A model generated the notes under the pieces. It saw only the letters and a program-made list of their open reading frames with translations. It did no database searches and was not told the origin of the DNA. A stretch of DNA of 64,000 bases from positions 46,721,630 to 46,785,629 of the forward strand of contig NC_068970.1 in assembly GCF_016808095.1 (NCBI RefSeq), in the 5' to 3' direction. Shown here piece by piece: positions 1-10,552 of this stretch. The position numbers and the translations under genes were made by a program. Source of the DNA: Vigna angularis (Eukaryota; Streptophyta; Magnoliopsida; Fabales; Fabaceae). Each line of letters begins with the position of its first letter. Within the stretch, counting starts at the first letter, position 1.

Positions 1-18
1 TCCCCGGCAACGGCGCCA
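1..18 (-). other. Primer-binding site, tRNA-Asp type
   Basis: The 18 bases are identical to the 3' end of plant tRNA-Asp(GTC) including CCA, so on the minus strand this is a perfect tRNA-Asp primer-binding site. It follows the LTR at 25-1327 after a six-base spacer. The internal region of this minus-strand element runs off the left edge of the window. Confidence 0.9.
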
Positions 19-24
19 AAAACT

Positions 25-1327
25 TGATGGACAAATTTATGAACACCAAAATATGATGTCACAAACTTGTTTTTAAATCGGCAAGTATGACCGAATCGTT
101 CAAGTAATAAACTTGGTAAGACCAAGTATCGTTCTTCCCAAAGGACTCACGGCCTAGTTTAGTTGTGTGGTTTCTTGATTAACTAAGACTTAAAGACGAA
201 ATATTTGGATTTTATATGCAAAAGACGAAAATTAAATATGTATGCATGAAGTTTTGATCAATGGCAAAAGCAAAAGATAAACACTTTCAATGAAATATAT
301 GTATGAATATGTTGTTGGGGGTCAATTTCATCTTATCCACTCTCATATATTTTAGGAATTCAACATTCAAATCATCATTGTTAATGCCACTCTCTAAAGT
401 ACCTTTCAAGAAGGCTTCTCCCCAATCACGAGTTCATACAATTCCTAGCATTCCTAATGATCAGTTCATAAGTGCAGGAGCTTAACGACAACCAATATAA
501 TATTGGGAGAAATTCCCCGGATCTAGACTTCCCCGTACGCGCCCGTATCGACAAAACCAATAATCATGCATCGAATGAGTTAAACAATGCAAGCATTAAG
601 CAAAGAGGAAAAACCCTAACTAATGATAAAAGAAAGCATAGGTCTTAATTAAAAGAAGTAAAAATAAATTCCATATATGAGAGCTTCAAAAGATTACATT
701 GATTCCCCAACAAACATACAGAGTTTAGTTCACCATATTCATGGTGAACCTAGATGAATAACAATGAAAGAATGGAAGATAAAACCCTAGAAAGGTGAAG
801 AGGTAGCCTGAGCATCCAAGATCCTCCTTCAAAGGGGTGGAAGAGAGAGTGTTTGCTTCATTTCTGCCAAAGATACAAACCCTAGGACGTCCTAAAGCTT
901 ATATACTATTCTAAAATTACAAAAAATCTAGGTCCAAGCCCATAAGTGTGCCGCTCAGCGGTAAACTACCGCTCAGCGGTAAGTGCGCGTCTCGTTTCTT
1001 CCCCTCAGTGGCCATTTTGCCCCTCAGCGGACCTCCCGTGACTTCCTGAGTGCCGCTCAGCGGTAAACTGCCGCTGAGCGGTAACTTCGGCTTCTCCTTT
1101 TGCACTTTTTGATGTCTTTTCTGATTCCATCTTTCTCCTTCTTCACTTCTTTCACCAAATTCACCTTAAAACCTGCACAAAAACACTGAAATCAAGCATA
1201 AACCTGTCCAGCTCTCTTATTTCTGAAAATATGAATAAAAGCATGATTTCAAGCTAGTTTCTAAGTATAAAGGTTGCTTTTAGTATCAATTTTAAGCATG
1301 AAAATAACAGTTTTTCAACTGTTATCA
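25..1327 (-). repeat. Athila-type LTR shared by two element bodies
   Basis: Minus-strand LTR with TG...CA ends. The right end reads (on minus) TGATAACAGTTG and the left end TTTGTCCATCA. It contains the GC-rich palindrome array (951-1081), a TATATAAG-type TATA box and an AAACCCTA telobox. A primer-binding site adjoins its left end, as for a 5' LTR, while a 3' untranslated region ending in a polypurine tract adjoins its right end, as for a 3' LTR. One LTR therefore serves two tandem bodies. It has the same length as the copy at 50272-51574 and is almost identical to it. Confidence 0.9.
951..1081. promoter_or_regulatory. CCGCT(C/G)AGCGG palindrome array in LTR U3
   Basis: Four complete 11-bp palindromes lie at 951-961, 969-979, 1053-1063 and 1071-1081, with two half-type copies (CCCTCAGTGG, CCCTCAGCGG) between them. 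The layout is pair, two halves, pair. It lies just upstream of the LTR TATA box, and equivalent arrays occur in every complete LTR here. A promoter-proximal protein-binding or recombination-prone role is inferred. Confidence 0.75.
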
Positions 1328-2530
1328 CAACCCCAAACTTAGAACTTTGCTTGTCCTCAAGCAAACAAGATGTGACTCAATCTTCTACCAATTCATATGA
1401 TGGTTCACTTTTTCAAAAATCTTCTTTTCAAGATAAGTAAATACTTCAATCAAACTTATGACCAAGAGTTCAATCAAGATGTGCACATGCTTTAGTGTTC
1501 ACAAAGTCATTTAAATTCCAACAAATACTATTTTTCATGAATGATCAATCAATTAAGCATGGATGTTCATGTGCTTATGGAATATTTCCTCACTAGGTAA
1601 AGTGTTTCACTCACACACAAGTGTATAAGAGGTAATCACTCATTCACTCCACTATCACAATGTCACATGAATCAACTTTGCCTTTCATTTTACCACAATC
1701 AAAAACATTCACAAGCATGCATCATCAAAAGGACTTTTCAATGGCTTATAATGTGGCTGGGCTAACAAGAAAATTGGTTTTTCTGGATCACAAAATCCTT
1801 GAGTTAAGAAAATCATAACAACACAATTATTCTTATTTTTCCCAACTTGCCTTTGCATTGAGCTTTGCCTTTCTTTTCTTTTCTTTCTCTTTTTCTTTTC
1901 ACATTCTTATTTCTTAGCTCTTAGCTCAATGCTTTCCTTTTTCATGCTTTCCTAACAACCCCAAACTTGAACATTTAACAATACCACACAAGATTTTCTA
2001 CTTAACTCAAGGTAAAGCTTTTCAATAAGGGTTTTCAATTTATGTTCAAGGCTAAGGGTTCAAAGGATAGAACACAAAGTGTTCTCTTTTAGTGGGCTAA
2101 TCTTATGAATTTGGCCAATAAAAAGGGTTCCAACAAACGGCCTTAATCACATGATGCAAAACAAGCAATTGATTCAATCATAGAAAACCTGGGCAAAGTC
2201 ATTCATGCTTTCAAAGCAATAGCATTCAATCAATAAAAACTCTGGAGCTCAAAACCTCACATATAAGCTCATTCACATTTGACATACACATCCTGCCTAA
2301 TTTCACAATCACAATCATAATATCCTGCATTTGTTCACAAAGCTTGTGAATCACCTGTATAAGCATTTTAATGTGCACATCATCTCATCAATCAATCAAG
2401 AAGCATCATCAAGCATTACTTATCAAACAATCACAGTTAATATCAAACCATCACACAAACCAGGTTTCCAATAAAGTACATCATAAAGTACATCAAACCC
2501 TAATCTAAAAATAAATAATGCTTACATAAT
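1328..2530 (-). other. 3' untranslated region of Athila-type element with polypurine tract
   Basis: Non-coding 3' region of a minus-strand element, nearly identical to 51575-52800 and homologous to 17174-18442 read on plus. Next to the LTR it carries, on minus, AAGTTTGGGGTTG, the likely polypurine tract priming plus-strand DNA. A second copy of that sequence and an A/G-only tract lie around 1860-1970. There is no plausible reading frame. Confidence 0.7.
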
Positions 2531-2579
2531 ACTGGGTTGCCTCCCAGCAAGCGCTTGTTTAACGTCACGAGCCTGACCC
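2531..2579 (-). other. Conserved ~50-nt structured motif (CTGGG/CCCAG hairpin)
   Basis: On minus this reads GGGTCAGGCTCGTGACGTTAA, then AGCGCTTGCTGGGAGGCAACCCAG in outline: a CTGGG stem, an AGGCAA loop and a CCCAG stem. The same motif follows the end of gag/pol in each copy and usually recurs after the hairpin array. Here pol runs directly into it and the array is missing. Confidence 0.75.
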
Positions 2580-2585
2580 AAACTT

Positions 2586-3047
2586 TCAAGGATCAACCAA
2601 CAACATCATTGTGGAAAATTGTTGCAGCTCTCCCCCTAGGTAGGGTTTGAGACGTTGACCATTCACCACCCAACTTCTCTGTGGATCATCAGCAGCTGGA
2701 TTAAATATTTCAATTGCTCCATGCGGATGCACTTCTTTTATCACATATGGTCCTGACCATTTTGATTTCAGCTTCCCAGGAAATATCTTCAATCTTGAAT
2801 TGAACAATAATACCTGTTGTCCTGGATTGAAAACTCTATTCACCAACTTCCTGTCATGATAAAATTTAATTTTGTCTTTGTAAGCCTTGGATGAATCATA
2901 TGCATGTAATCGCATTTCTTCAAGCTCCAAAATCTGCCGTCTGCGTGTGCATTGAGTTTCATAAGGATCAAAATTCAAGAATTTCAAAGCCCATAATGCT
3001 CTATGCTCCAATTCTACTGGCAAATGGCATGCTTTCCCGTTTAGACT
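2586..3047 (-). pseudogene. Integrase C-terminal fragment (Athila pol)
   Basis: About 150 residues corresponding to the last third of the integrase at 48595-49833. It runs from the region after the catalytic glutamate through the GPY/F-like module (KWSGPYVIKEVHPHGAIEIF) to the natural C-terminus. The catalytic core, RT, protease and gag are absent. The upstream end breaks at about 3047, where a plus-strand fragment of the third ORF begins, so this is a recombination or insertion junction. The fragment cannot make an active integrase. Confidence 0.85.
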
Positions 3048-3051
3048 AGGG

Positions 3052-3154
3052 CCACCTGGCAACCTACCCGTTTCTTGCTAATGTAGACATTGTCAAAGAG
3101 TTCTACACAAATGCAAAAGCATTAGGGGGAGAGGATGAGACGTACTTTAGCTAT
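3052..3154 (+). pseudogene. Fragment of third-ORF (plant transposon protein) gene
   Basis: About 32 codons encode a segment with the IVKEFYTNAK motif also seen in the complete third ORF at 15941-17173. The sequence is more diverged than the other copies. It is cut on the left by the pol fragment and on the right by an old LTR starting at 3155. Confidence 0.7.
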
Positions 3155-3975
3155 TGATAACGATTGAAAAACCGTTATTTTTGTACTTAATTTTGATAAT
3201 CAATCAACCCTTTTTGACTTAGAAACTTGCTTTAACTCATGTTTTTGCTTTAGTTTTTTGAGTAAGAGAGTTGAAGGTGAATTTAATGGTTTTGTGCTAG
3301 ATTCCTTTCATTTGTAGGTTATTCGAATGATTTGAAAGAAGAGTTAAAGTATCAAATGGTTGGAATGCAGAAAAGTCAACCAGAATGCAGAAAAGTCAAC
3401 CAGAGTGCAGAAAAAGTTGCGCTGAGCGGAAATTAGCGCTGAGCGCCAGTTTTGAAGTGCCGAAATCACCGCTGAGGGCTAAAAATGCAGCTAAGCTTCA
3501 TTCTGAAGAGCCGCAGTTACCGCTGAACGAAAAAAGTGCCGATGAGCGCCATTTTTATGGGCTTGGGCTTAGGGTAGACATCTTTTGGCAGACAGAGGCG
3601 AAACTTCACCCCTTGGAGGAGGATTTTGGATGCTAAAGCTCCTTTCTCAACTTTCTAGGGTTCTATCTTTCATTCTTTCATTGTTTTTCATTTAGTTTCA
3701 CCATGATTATGGTGCACTAAACCGTCATTGTTATTAGGGAACTGTTGTAATCCTTTGAAACTTTCACGTTTTTAATTGATTCTTTATAATATATGCTTTC
3801 TTTCATTAATTGTTAGGGTTTTTCTTCTATACTCTATGCATGCTTTGTTTAACTCATTCAATTGCATGATCATTAATTTTATTTGTATGGACACATCTAG
3901 ATAAATCTAGATATGAAGAAATTCTCCCAAGAGCAATATTACCTAGACATAGGGATAGGAGGATTGGTTGCCTTT
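3155..3975 (+). repeat. Old, diverged Athila-type LTR (interrupted)
   Basis: Starts TGATAACGATTG and contains decayed versions of the GC palindromes (about 3419-3545), the leader region and the later LTR landmarks. It is interrupted at 3976 by the insertion of a second element whose LTR starts TGATAACAG. The continuation was not found in the window. Confidence 0.75.
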
Positions 3976-5000
3976 TGATAACAGTTGAAAAACTGTTATT
4001 TTTATTCCTAATTTTCACATAAAAAACAACCTTTATGACTTAGAAACTAGCTTGGAATCATGCTTTTGCTTATGTTTTGGAAATAAGAGAGTTGGATGGG
4101 TTTTATGCTTGGTTTTCCTTGTTTTTGCTGGTTTTAAGATGAATTGAATGCAAGAAGTGAAGTAGCCATAAGTTGGAGTCAGAAAAGGAACAAAAAGTGC
4201 ATAAAAGAAGAGCCGCAAGTACAACTCAGCAGAAATTACCACTGAGCGGCACTTTGAAGTCCCGTAGTCACCGTTGAGGGGCAAAATTGCAGTTAAGCAT
4301 CAAATAGAAGAACCGCACTTACCGCTGAGCGGTAATTGCCGTTGAGCACCATTTTAATGGGCCTTGGGCCACTTTTCTATAATCTTTAGGAGTCTATATA
4401 AGGTTTTAGTCGACCTAGGGTTAGTATCTTTTGGCAGAACGAAACAAAATCACACTTTCTTCACCCCTTGGAGGAGGATTTTGGATGCTCAAGCTCCACT
4501 CTTCAAATTCTAGGGTTCTAACTTTCATTCTTTCATTATTTTTCATCTAGTTTCACCATGATTATGGTGAACTAAACCTTCATTATTGTTGGGGAATCCA
4601 TGTAACCCTTTGAAACTCTCATGTATTGAATTGGTTCTTTAATCCATATGCTTTCTTTCATTAATTGTTAGGATTTTTCTTCTATACTCTATGTTAGGGT
4701 AATGAAGAAGATGAATTCTTGAATACATGAGACTGGATAGGATGAATTGAAAACCCCCCAACAACATCATCATTCCATATATTTCAATCACACTTTGCTT
4801 ATTTTGTTCAATTGATCAATACATGCATTCATATTTACTTTTTAGTATTTGCATTTAAATCTAAAAGAATTCGTTCACAAGTCTAAATTAATCAACAAAT
4901 CACGTAATTGTCTAGGCCGTGAGTCCTTTGGGAAACGATACTTGGTCTTACCATTTATTATTACCTGATACGATTCAATTACACTTGCCGAGGGTTAACA
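3976..5000 (+). repeat. 5' LTR, short-end subfamily
   Basis: 1025 bp, TG...CA, beginning TGATAACAGTTG and ending GGGTTAACA. It lacks the extra 40-50 bp found at the 3' end of most LTRs here and so represents the earlier LTR boundary. The palindrome array around 4215-4350 is partly decayed. Confidence 0.8.
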
Positions 5001-5007
5001 AGTTTTT

Positions 5008-5025
5008 GGTGTCATTGCTGGGGAC
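5008..5025 (+). other. Decayed tRNA-Asp primer-binding site
   Basis: TGGTGTCATTGCTGGGGA differs from the perfect site by four changes. All are C-to-T or G-to-A, as expected from deamination of methylated cytosines. Confidence 0.75.
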
Positions 5026-5281
5026 TCGTGGTTTAACTATTCTATTTGTGTGATTATTGATTAACTTTGACTTGAATTTTTTTTTTTTATCTTTTTATTT
5101 TGTCTTTTTATTTTATCTTTCTATCTTTTTATCTTTTTTTTTTATCTTTCTATCTTTTTGTTTCTATTTTCTATCTTCTTATCTTCTTGTTTTTATTTTT
5201 TATCTTTCTATATTTTTAGTTTATCTTTTCTATCTTTTTGTGCTAACAATTGTTTCTAGGGTTTTGTGTTCTTGTGTATGT
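5026..5281 (+). other. T-rich gag leader with branch-point-like CTAAC
   Basis: Pyrimidine-rich untranslated leader with many TATCTTTTT units, then TGTGCTAACAATTG, and about 40 nt later an acceptor-like TGTATGTAG before the gag sequence. It resembles the 3' end of an intron. No long reading frame is meaningful here. Confidence 0.5.
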
Positions 5282-7624
5282 AGGATAAAATTAGGACTAG
5301 GAGCAAGAAAACTTTGGAACCTCTTCTTGAAGGATTGGACGAAAGTAGAAGGAGAAGGAGGATCTGAACTTCTAGAGAATTATTTCCTTCTCCGGAAACA
5401 CTTCTACAACCCTCACCACAAAGATCTAACCAGAACACTAAAGAGATGGCTGTAGAGAATAATGGTAGACGTACTCTGGCAGATTACACCACTGTTGTTG
5501 GCCCTCATCAATTTAATAGCATTGCTAGGCCGAATGCTGCAAACATGGAGGTGAAACCGGCGTTGATACAATTGGTCAAGAGCAACCAATTTAATGGGCT
5601 ATCACATGAAAGTCCATATGAGCATCTCACCACATTCAACTAAATTTGCAACACTGTAAAGATCAATGGTGTTCCGGATGAAGCAATAAAGCTTAGTTTG
5701 TTTCCTTTCTCATTGGGAGGCAATGCTAAGTTATGGTTGAATTCTTTTGCAGAGGAAAGCTTTACTGAATGGGAAGCCGTGGTTTCAAAGTTCTTAAACA
5801 AGTACTTCCCACAATCTAAAATCAACAAAGGGAAGCAAGAGATTTCTTCTTTTAGACAAGGCATGGAGGAGATGCTAGGTCAAGCCTAGGATAGATACAA
5901 GAGCTTGTTGAGAAAGACACCCACTCATGGCTTTGACGAAGCAACTGTAGTCATTCTTTTCCTTGGAGGTCTTGGTTCACAAACCAAGTTGATGCTAGAT
6001 GCCTCAGCTGGAGGTAATATTAAATGCAAGACTCCAGAGGCTACAAATGATAATGAGAAGCATAATGAAAGAGGAGCTCCAATTCAACAGAAGGGAGTTC
6101 TACAATTGCAAACTCAAGACGCCTTGCTTGCACAGAACAAAATCCTAACTCAACAGTTGGAGAATTTGACAAATACACTTGCTTAGTTGCCAAAGGAGTT
6201 AAAGAATGTTGCACAGGTTCAACAACAATTTTGTGAACTTAGTGGTGGTGACCATATCAATGGTCAATGCGCTTTTCTAGTGGAGGCTTTAGAAGATATC
6301 AATTTCATGGTAAATCAGTTTCCATACCGCCAAGGGAACTACAACCAAGGGTGGAAACCACACCCAAGCATGGGTCAAGATCAGAATGGACAAGCTGGAC
6401 AAGTAGGACAGTTTAATAGACCACAACAACAACCATCAATATGGCAACAAGTATCTGCATTAAATGAGAAATCATCAAAGCTTGAAGAAACTCTTCAACA
6501 ATTTATTCAGGTGACCATCTCCAATCATAAAAGCACTGAAGCTACAATTAGAAATTTGGAGATACAGATGGGCCAAATGGCTAAGGATTTGAAGGATATT
6601 CCTAATAAGAGTTTTGGGGCTAATACTGAGGTTAACCCTAGGCAAGAGTGCAAAGCTATTGTAAGTGCAGATGACAAGAGGGTGGACGAGAAAGAGAGTG
6701 TTGAGTTGGAAAAAAGAGTGGAAAGAAAAGAAGAGATAATAGGTGAGGATGAGAAAAGAGAGAATGAAAAGAAGAGGGGAGAGAAAAAAATTGAGAAAAG
6801 TGATAAAATTCTTCCTTATCCTAAGGGGAGTGAAAAGATTGAAAAAGAGAGACAATATGGGCGCTTTAAAGATATATTCAGGCAATTGGAGATTACAATA
6901 CCTTTGAATGAAGCATTGCAACAAATTCTAGCTTATGCAAATCACATGAAGCAAGTCTCCACAAAGAAGAGATATTTAGATGAAAAGGGAGATTGCAGTG
7001 CTATTGAGAAGAAGCCACTTCCTCCAAAAGTGAAAGATCCAGGAAGTTTTACTATTCCTTGCGTCATAGGGAAGGAGAAAATAAGGAGATCCCTAATTGA
7101 TTTAGGATCAAGCATTAATTTGATGCCTTTATCGCTGCTTGAAAGGATTGGTGATCTTGAAGTCAAGCCAACAAAGGTGACTTTGCTAATGGTGGATGGA
7201 TCTTCCAAGAAACCTTATGGTGTGGCGAAAGATGTGATGGTTTGGATAGACAAACTAAAATTCTTGGTTGATTTTGTGGTGATGGAGATGAAGGAGGATG
7301 AGAAGGTCCCAATCATTCTTGGAAGACCGTTTATGAAAACGACAAAGGTAATAATCAATGTGGATGATGGGATGACAGTGCTTCAAGACCGAGGAGAAAA
7401 GTGATCCTTAATGTCTTCAAAGAGGAGCATCAGATTCAAGAGAAGGAGGCTAGTCATAAAGCTGCATGTATGGATCAAACCCTTGACTGGTTCAAAAGTT
7501 GCAAAGTTGATCTTCGAAGGTAAACGTTGTTTCTTGTCACAGGTTAGGGAAGAAGCAAAAGATGGCAAAGGAAGGAAGGTTCATGATGACTTGATCCAGG
7601 CACAACTCAAACTTGGTAGTCCAG
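5282..7624 (+). pseudogene. Athila gag-protease, broken by several stops
   Basis: Gag homology starts at the basic RTRSKK-like region. It continues through the capsid-type segment (GGNAKLWLNSFAEESFTEW), a decayed zinc knuckle (second Cys is Ser, in CELSGGDHINGQC) and a Glu/Lys-rich coiled-coil region. It ends with an aspartic protease carrying DLGSS near 7110. In-frame stops occur around 5353, 5641, 5887, 6184 and 7402. RT, RNase H and integrase are absent, as in the related ORF at 39341-41209. The reading frame is cut at 7624 by the LTR of the next element and resumes at 20753. Non-functional. Confidence 0.85.
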
Positions 7625-9033
7625 TGATAACAGTTGAAAAACTGTTATTTTTATACTTGAAATTGACTTCAATTACAACCTTTATGACTTAGAAATTAGC
7701 ATGAACTCATGATTTTGTTAAATTATTGGAAATAACAGAGTTGGATAGGTTTTATGCTTGATTTCCTTGTTTTTGCAGGTTTTTAGATGAAATTGATGAA
7801 AGAAGTGAAAAGGGATAGAGATGGAATCAGAAAAGGACACAGAAAGTGCAAAAGAAAAGAAACCGCAAGTACCGCTCAAACAACCGTTGGCACCGCTGAG
7901 GGGAAGAAGTGGTCACGCGTTATTATCGCTGAGCGGTATTTACTGCTGAGCGACACTTTTTTGGGCTTGGGCCTACTTTTCTGTAATTTTTAGAAAATTA
8001 TATAAGCTTTAGGACGTTCTAGGTTTTGCATCTTTGGCTAGAACGAAGCAGAAACACACTTTTAACCCCTTGGGGGTAGAATTGGAGATGGTGACAACTC
8101 TCCTCTTCTCTTTCTCGGGTTTTTCTATCTCTTCCATTCTTTCATTCCATTGTTCATCTAGTTCTTCCATGATGATGGAGAACTAAACTTATTTTGTTGT
8201 TGGGGAATCAATGTAAATCCTTAGAAACTCTCTTGTATGGAATTTGTTCTTCAAGATCATTTTTATGATACATGCTTTCTTTCATTAATTGTTAGAGATA
8301 TTCTTCTTTGCTCAAATGCTTGTGATATTTTATTCATGTATGGCATAAATCTTATGATTTGTAAGTATCAGGATATTTCGTACTCCTAGGGTTGACGATT
8401 TGGGGATGTGACAGCTCTCCTCTTCTCTCCCTAGGTTTGTTATTGAGAGATATCTTACAAATCACGATCTGGGGAATTCTTCCAACAGTATATTACAAAC
8501 CTAGACATAAGAGTATGATAGTTGGTTGCCTTTAAGCTTCTGTTCACTATAATGCATGATTAATTGCTAGGGAGACAAGACATTGTAAACTAGTGATTAT
8601 GATTAGGCTTTCTTCACTAAAACATCAGGTTTAAAGTAATTTAGAAAATTGCATTAACATTAATGAAAAGAATGTTTTATGTGGATAGGATGAAATTGAT
8701 AAACCCCAACAACATATTCATCCATATATTTCAATTCACATTTTTTGTTTCTTCTTCATTGATCATCACATGCATACATATTTACTTTTCAGTCTTTTGC
8801 ATTTGAAACTTACAACAATTTGTTCACAAGTCTTAATTAATCAATAAATCACATAAGTGTCTAGGTCGTGAGTCCTTTGGGAGGACGATACTTGGTCTTA
8901 CCAGGTTTATTACTTGACACGATTCGGTTACACTTGTCGAGGGTTAACAAGTTTTTGACTCCGTTTTGTGGGATTGAAAATTTGTTCATCAAGTTTTTGA
9001 CTCAGTTTTCGGGGATTGAAGATTTGTTCATCA
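7625..9033 (+). repeat. 5' LTR of the middle element
   Basis: 1409 bp, TGATAACAGTTG to TTCATCA. It is longer than its relatives partly because of tandem copies at its 3' end (8949-9033) and extra sequence around 8386-8460 that repeats the CTCTCCTCTTCTCT leader motif. It contains a palindrome array near 7865-7955 and a TATATAAG box near 8000. Confidence 0.8.
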
Positions 9034-9057
9034 AGTTTTTGGCGCCGTTGCCGGGGA
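8949..9057 (+). repeat. Tandem triplication around the LTR/primer-site boundary
   Basis: Three successive AGTTTTTG... segments start near 8949, 8991 and 9033. The first two contain degenerate primer-site sequences (GACTCCGTTTTGTGGGA, GACTCAGTTTTCGGGGA) followed by ATTTGTTCATCA. The third holds the perfect site TGGCGCCGTTGCCGGGGA at 9040-9057. Older primer-binding sites have been absorbed into the LTR end. Confidence 0.85.
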
Positions 9058-9303
9058 CTCGTGGTTTAACTAGTCTATTTGTGTGATTTTTGATTATTTT
9101 TGACTTGTTTTGAATTTTGTTTTTCTGTTTTTATTTTCTGTTTTTATTCAGTTTTTCTTTTTTTTTTATTTCCTATCTTCTTATTTTTAAAATTATATCC
9201 TTTGATTATTTCTTCTCTTTTCTATCTTTTTGTGCTAACAATTGTTTCTAGGGTTTTTTTGCCTAATGCTTGCAGGATGTAATTCGGACAAGAATTTAAC
9301 TAT
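9034..9303 (+). other. gag leader with primer-binding site and acceptor-like end
   Basis: Holds the perfect 18-nt tRNA-Asp primer-binding site (9040-9057), a T-rich tract, the branch-point-like CTAAC at 9235-9239, and TTGCAG ending at 9275. The following ATG starts a Gag-like N-terminus (MQFGQ type). A leader intron ending at 9275 is inferred; no clear donor was found. Confidence 0.55.
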
Positions 9304-10140
9304 ATGGGCACTCAATTGTACCAAAGTAATCTCAACCACTGGTGGGAACCTCACTTAAGCATGGATCAAATCCATATTTGGCAAGCTTCCGAACAATTTG
9401 AGAACCAACCACAACAACAATGGCAACAACAAAGCTCTCTATCAGAAAGTTTGGATGACACCTTTCAACGATTTTTGCAAAATTCCATCTCTACTCAGAA
9501 AAGCATTGAAGCATCATGTAAAAGGATAGAGATGCATATTGGTCGCATAATTAAGAGATTGGAAGATGTTGAGGTTAATACTGAAGTTAACCCTAGGGAG
9601 GAAGGTCAAGCCATTGTCACTAAAAGTCACAAGATTTTTTATGAGGAAAAGATAGAGAGAGATGAGGAAAAGATAGAGGAAAAAGAAATAGAAAGGTTGA
9701 GTGAGAAAGATAAAGATAAAAAGAAAGAAAAAGAAGTGGTTGAGAGACAAGAAAAAAAGAGAATGTATGTGAAAATAAAGAAGTTGAGTAGAAAAAGAGA
9801 TGGGAAGAAAAAAATAAGAGAAAAGAAAAAGAGGAACAACAAAGTGAGAGAAAAGAGAAAGAGGACGAGAGGAAGTGAGAGAGAATCATATGAAAAACCC
9901 TTTCGTCATCCAAAGAAGTATCATAGGAAGGAAAATAAATTTAAGTGCTTCATGGAAATCTTCAAAAAATTGGAGATTAAAGTTCCTATGATTGAGACAT
10001 TGCAACAGGTTCCGGGTTTGATCAAATTTCTGAAGAAGTTCAGTAGAAAGAAGAAGAAAAAGAAGATGGAACTTCAACTTTATTGGGTCAAGCTAATGAC
10101 ATTAAAAGAGCGCTTGTTGGGAGGCAACCTAGTGATTTAA
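9304..10140 (+). CDS. Truncated Gag-like ORF of a pol-less element
   Basis: 278 residues. The N-terminal part is Trp- and Gln-rich (NHWWEPHLSMDQ, QPQQQWQQQ) and corresponds to the segment after the zinc knuckle in longer Gags. A predicted coiled-coil region follows, then an extremely Lys/Glu/Arg-rich stretch (about residues 115-200), then FMEIFKKLEIKVPMIETLQQVPG. The reading frame ends inside the conserved structured motif. Capsid-type sequence, zinc knuckle, protease and all pol domains are missing. The same deletion junction recurs in the ORFs ending at 14841 and 23866, so this architecture is inherited and not a single accident. Protein function is unknown; RNA or Gag binding through the basic region is a guess. 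Confidence 0.65.
   Translation: MGTQLYQSNLNHWWEPHLSMDQIHIWQASEQFENQPQQQWQQQSSLSESLDDTFQRFLQNSISTQKSIEASCKRIEMHIGRIIKRLEDVEVNTEVNPREEGQAIVTKSHKIFYEEKIERDEEKIEEKEIERLSEKDKDKKKEKEVVERQEKKRMYVKIKKLSRKRDGKKKIREKKKRNNKVREKRKRTRGSERESYEKPFRHPKKYHRKENKFKCFMEIFKKLEIKVPMIETLQQVPGLIKFLKKFSRKKKKKKMELQLYWVKLMTLKERLLGGNLVI
10085..10140 (+). other. Structured motif, upstream copy
   Basis: Copy of the approximately 50-nt motif (GGGTCAAGCTAATGAC, then AGCGCTTG, then TTGGGAGGCAACCTAG). It overlaps the end of the gag-like ORF. One stem pair (TTGGG/CCTAG) is imperfect in this copy. Confidence 0.7.
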
Positions 10141-10220
10141 GAACTTTTGTTTTTTGTTTGGTGATGTAATTATGAACTTTTGTTATTTTTGTTTTAGTTA
10201 TAAATTTTTTCTACAGGGTA

Positions 10221-10335
10221 TAACATCTACTGATGGATGCTAGGTGGTTAAGTAGCTACTGAAGGATACTAGGTTTGTTACACCTACTGATGGGTATTGG
10301 TAAGAAAGATTTACACCTACTAATGGGTGTTGGTG
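10221..10335 (+). repeat. Tandem hairpin array, 4 units
   Basis: Four units with loops TACTGATG, TACTGAAG, TACTGATG and TACTAATG flanked by short inverted stems. Several stems carry a mismatch in this old copy. Unit spacing is not a multiple of three, so it is not a coding repeat. Confidence 0.75.
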
Positions 10336-10341
10336 GATTTT

Positions 10342-10397
10342 GGGTCAGGCTCGTGACGTTAAACAAGCGCTACCTGGGAGGCAACCCAGTTGATTTA
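10342..10397 (+). other. Structured motif, downstream copy
   Basis: GGGTCAGGCTCGTGACG, then AGCGCTACCTGGGAGGCAAC and CCAG: the hairpin CTGGG/CCCAG with loop AGGCAA. It closes the hairpin array. Confidence 0.75.
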
Positions 10398-10552
10398 CTA
10401 TATTTTGTTTGTTTGTTTTGATTATGCTTTAGTTGCATGTTAGGGATTGAATGTATGAGTGATTTGAGAACTTAAATGCATGAAGTGAGTGAGAGGCATG
10501 AGTATAAGGTACCTAGGGCAATGTAGGAAGAAGGAGAGTATGTCAGGCAAGT

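Noticed and set aside
1..18. tRNA-Asp gene
   Set aside because: Only the 18-nt 3' end is present. It sits six bases from an LTR and is the primer-binding site.
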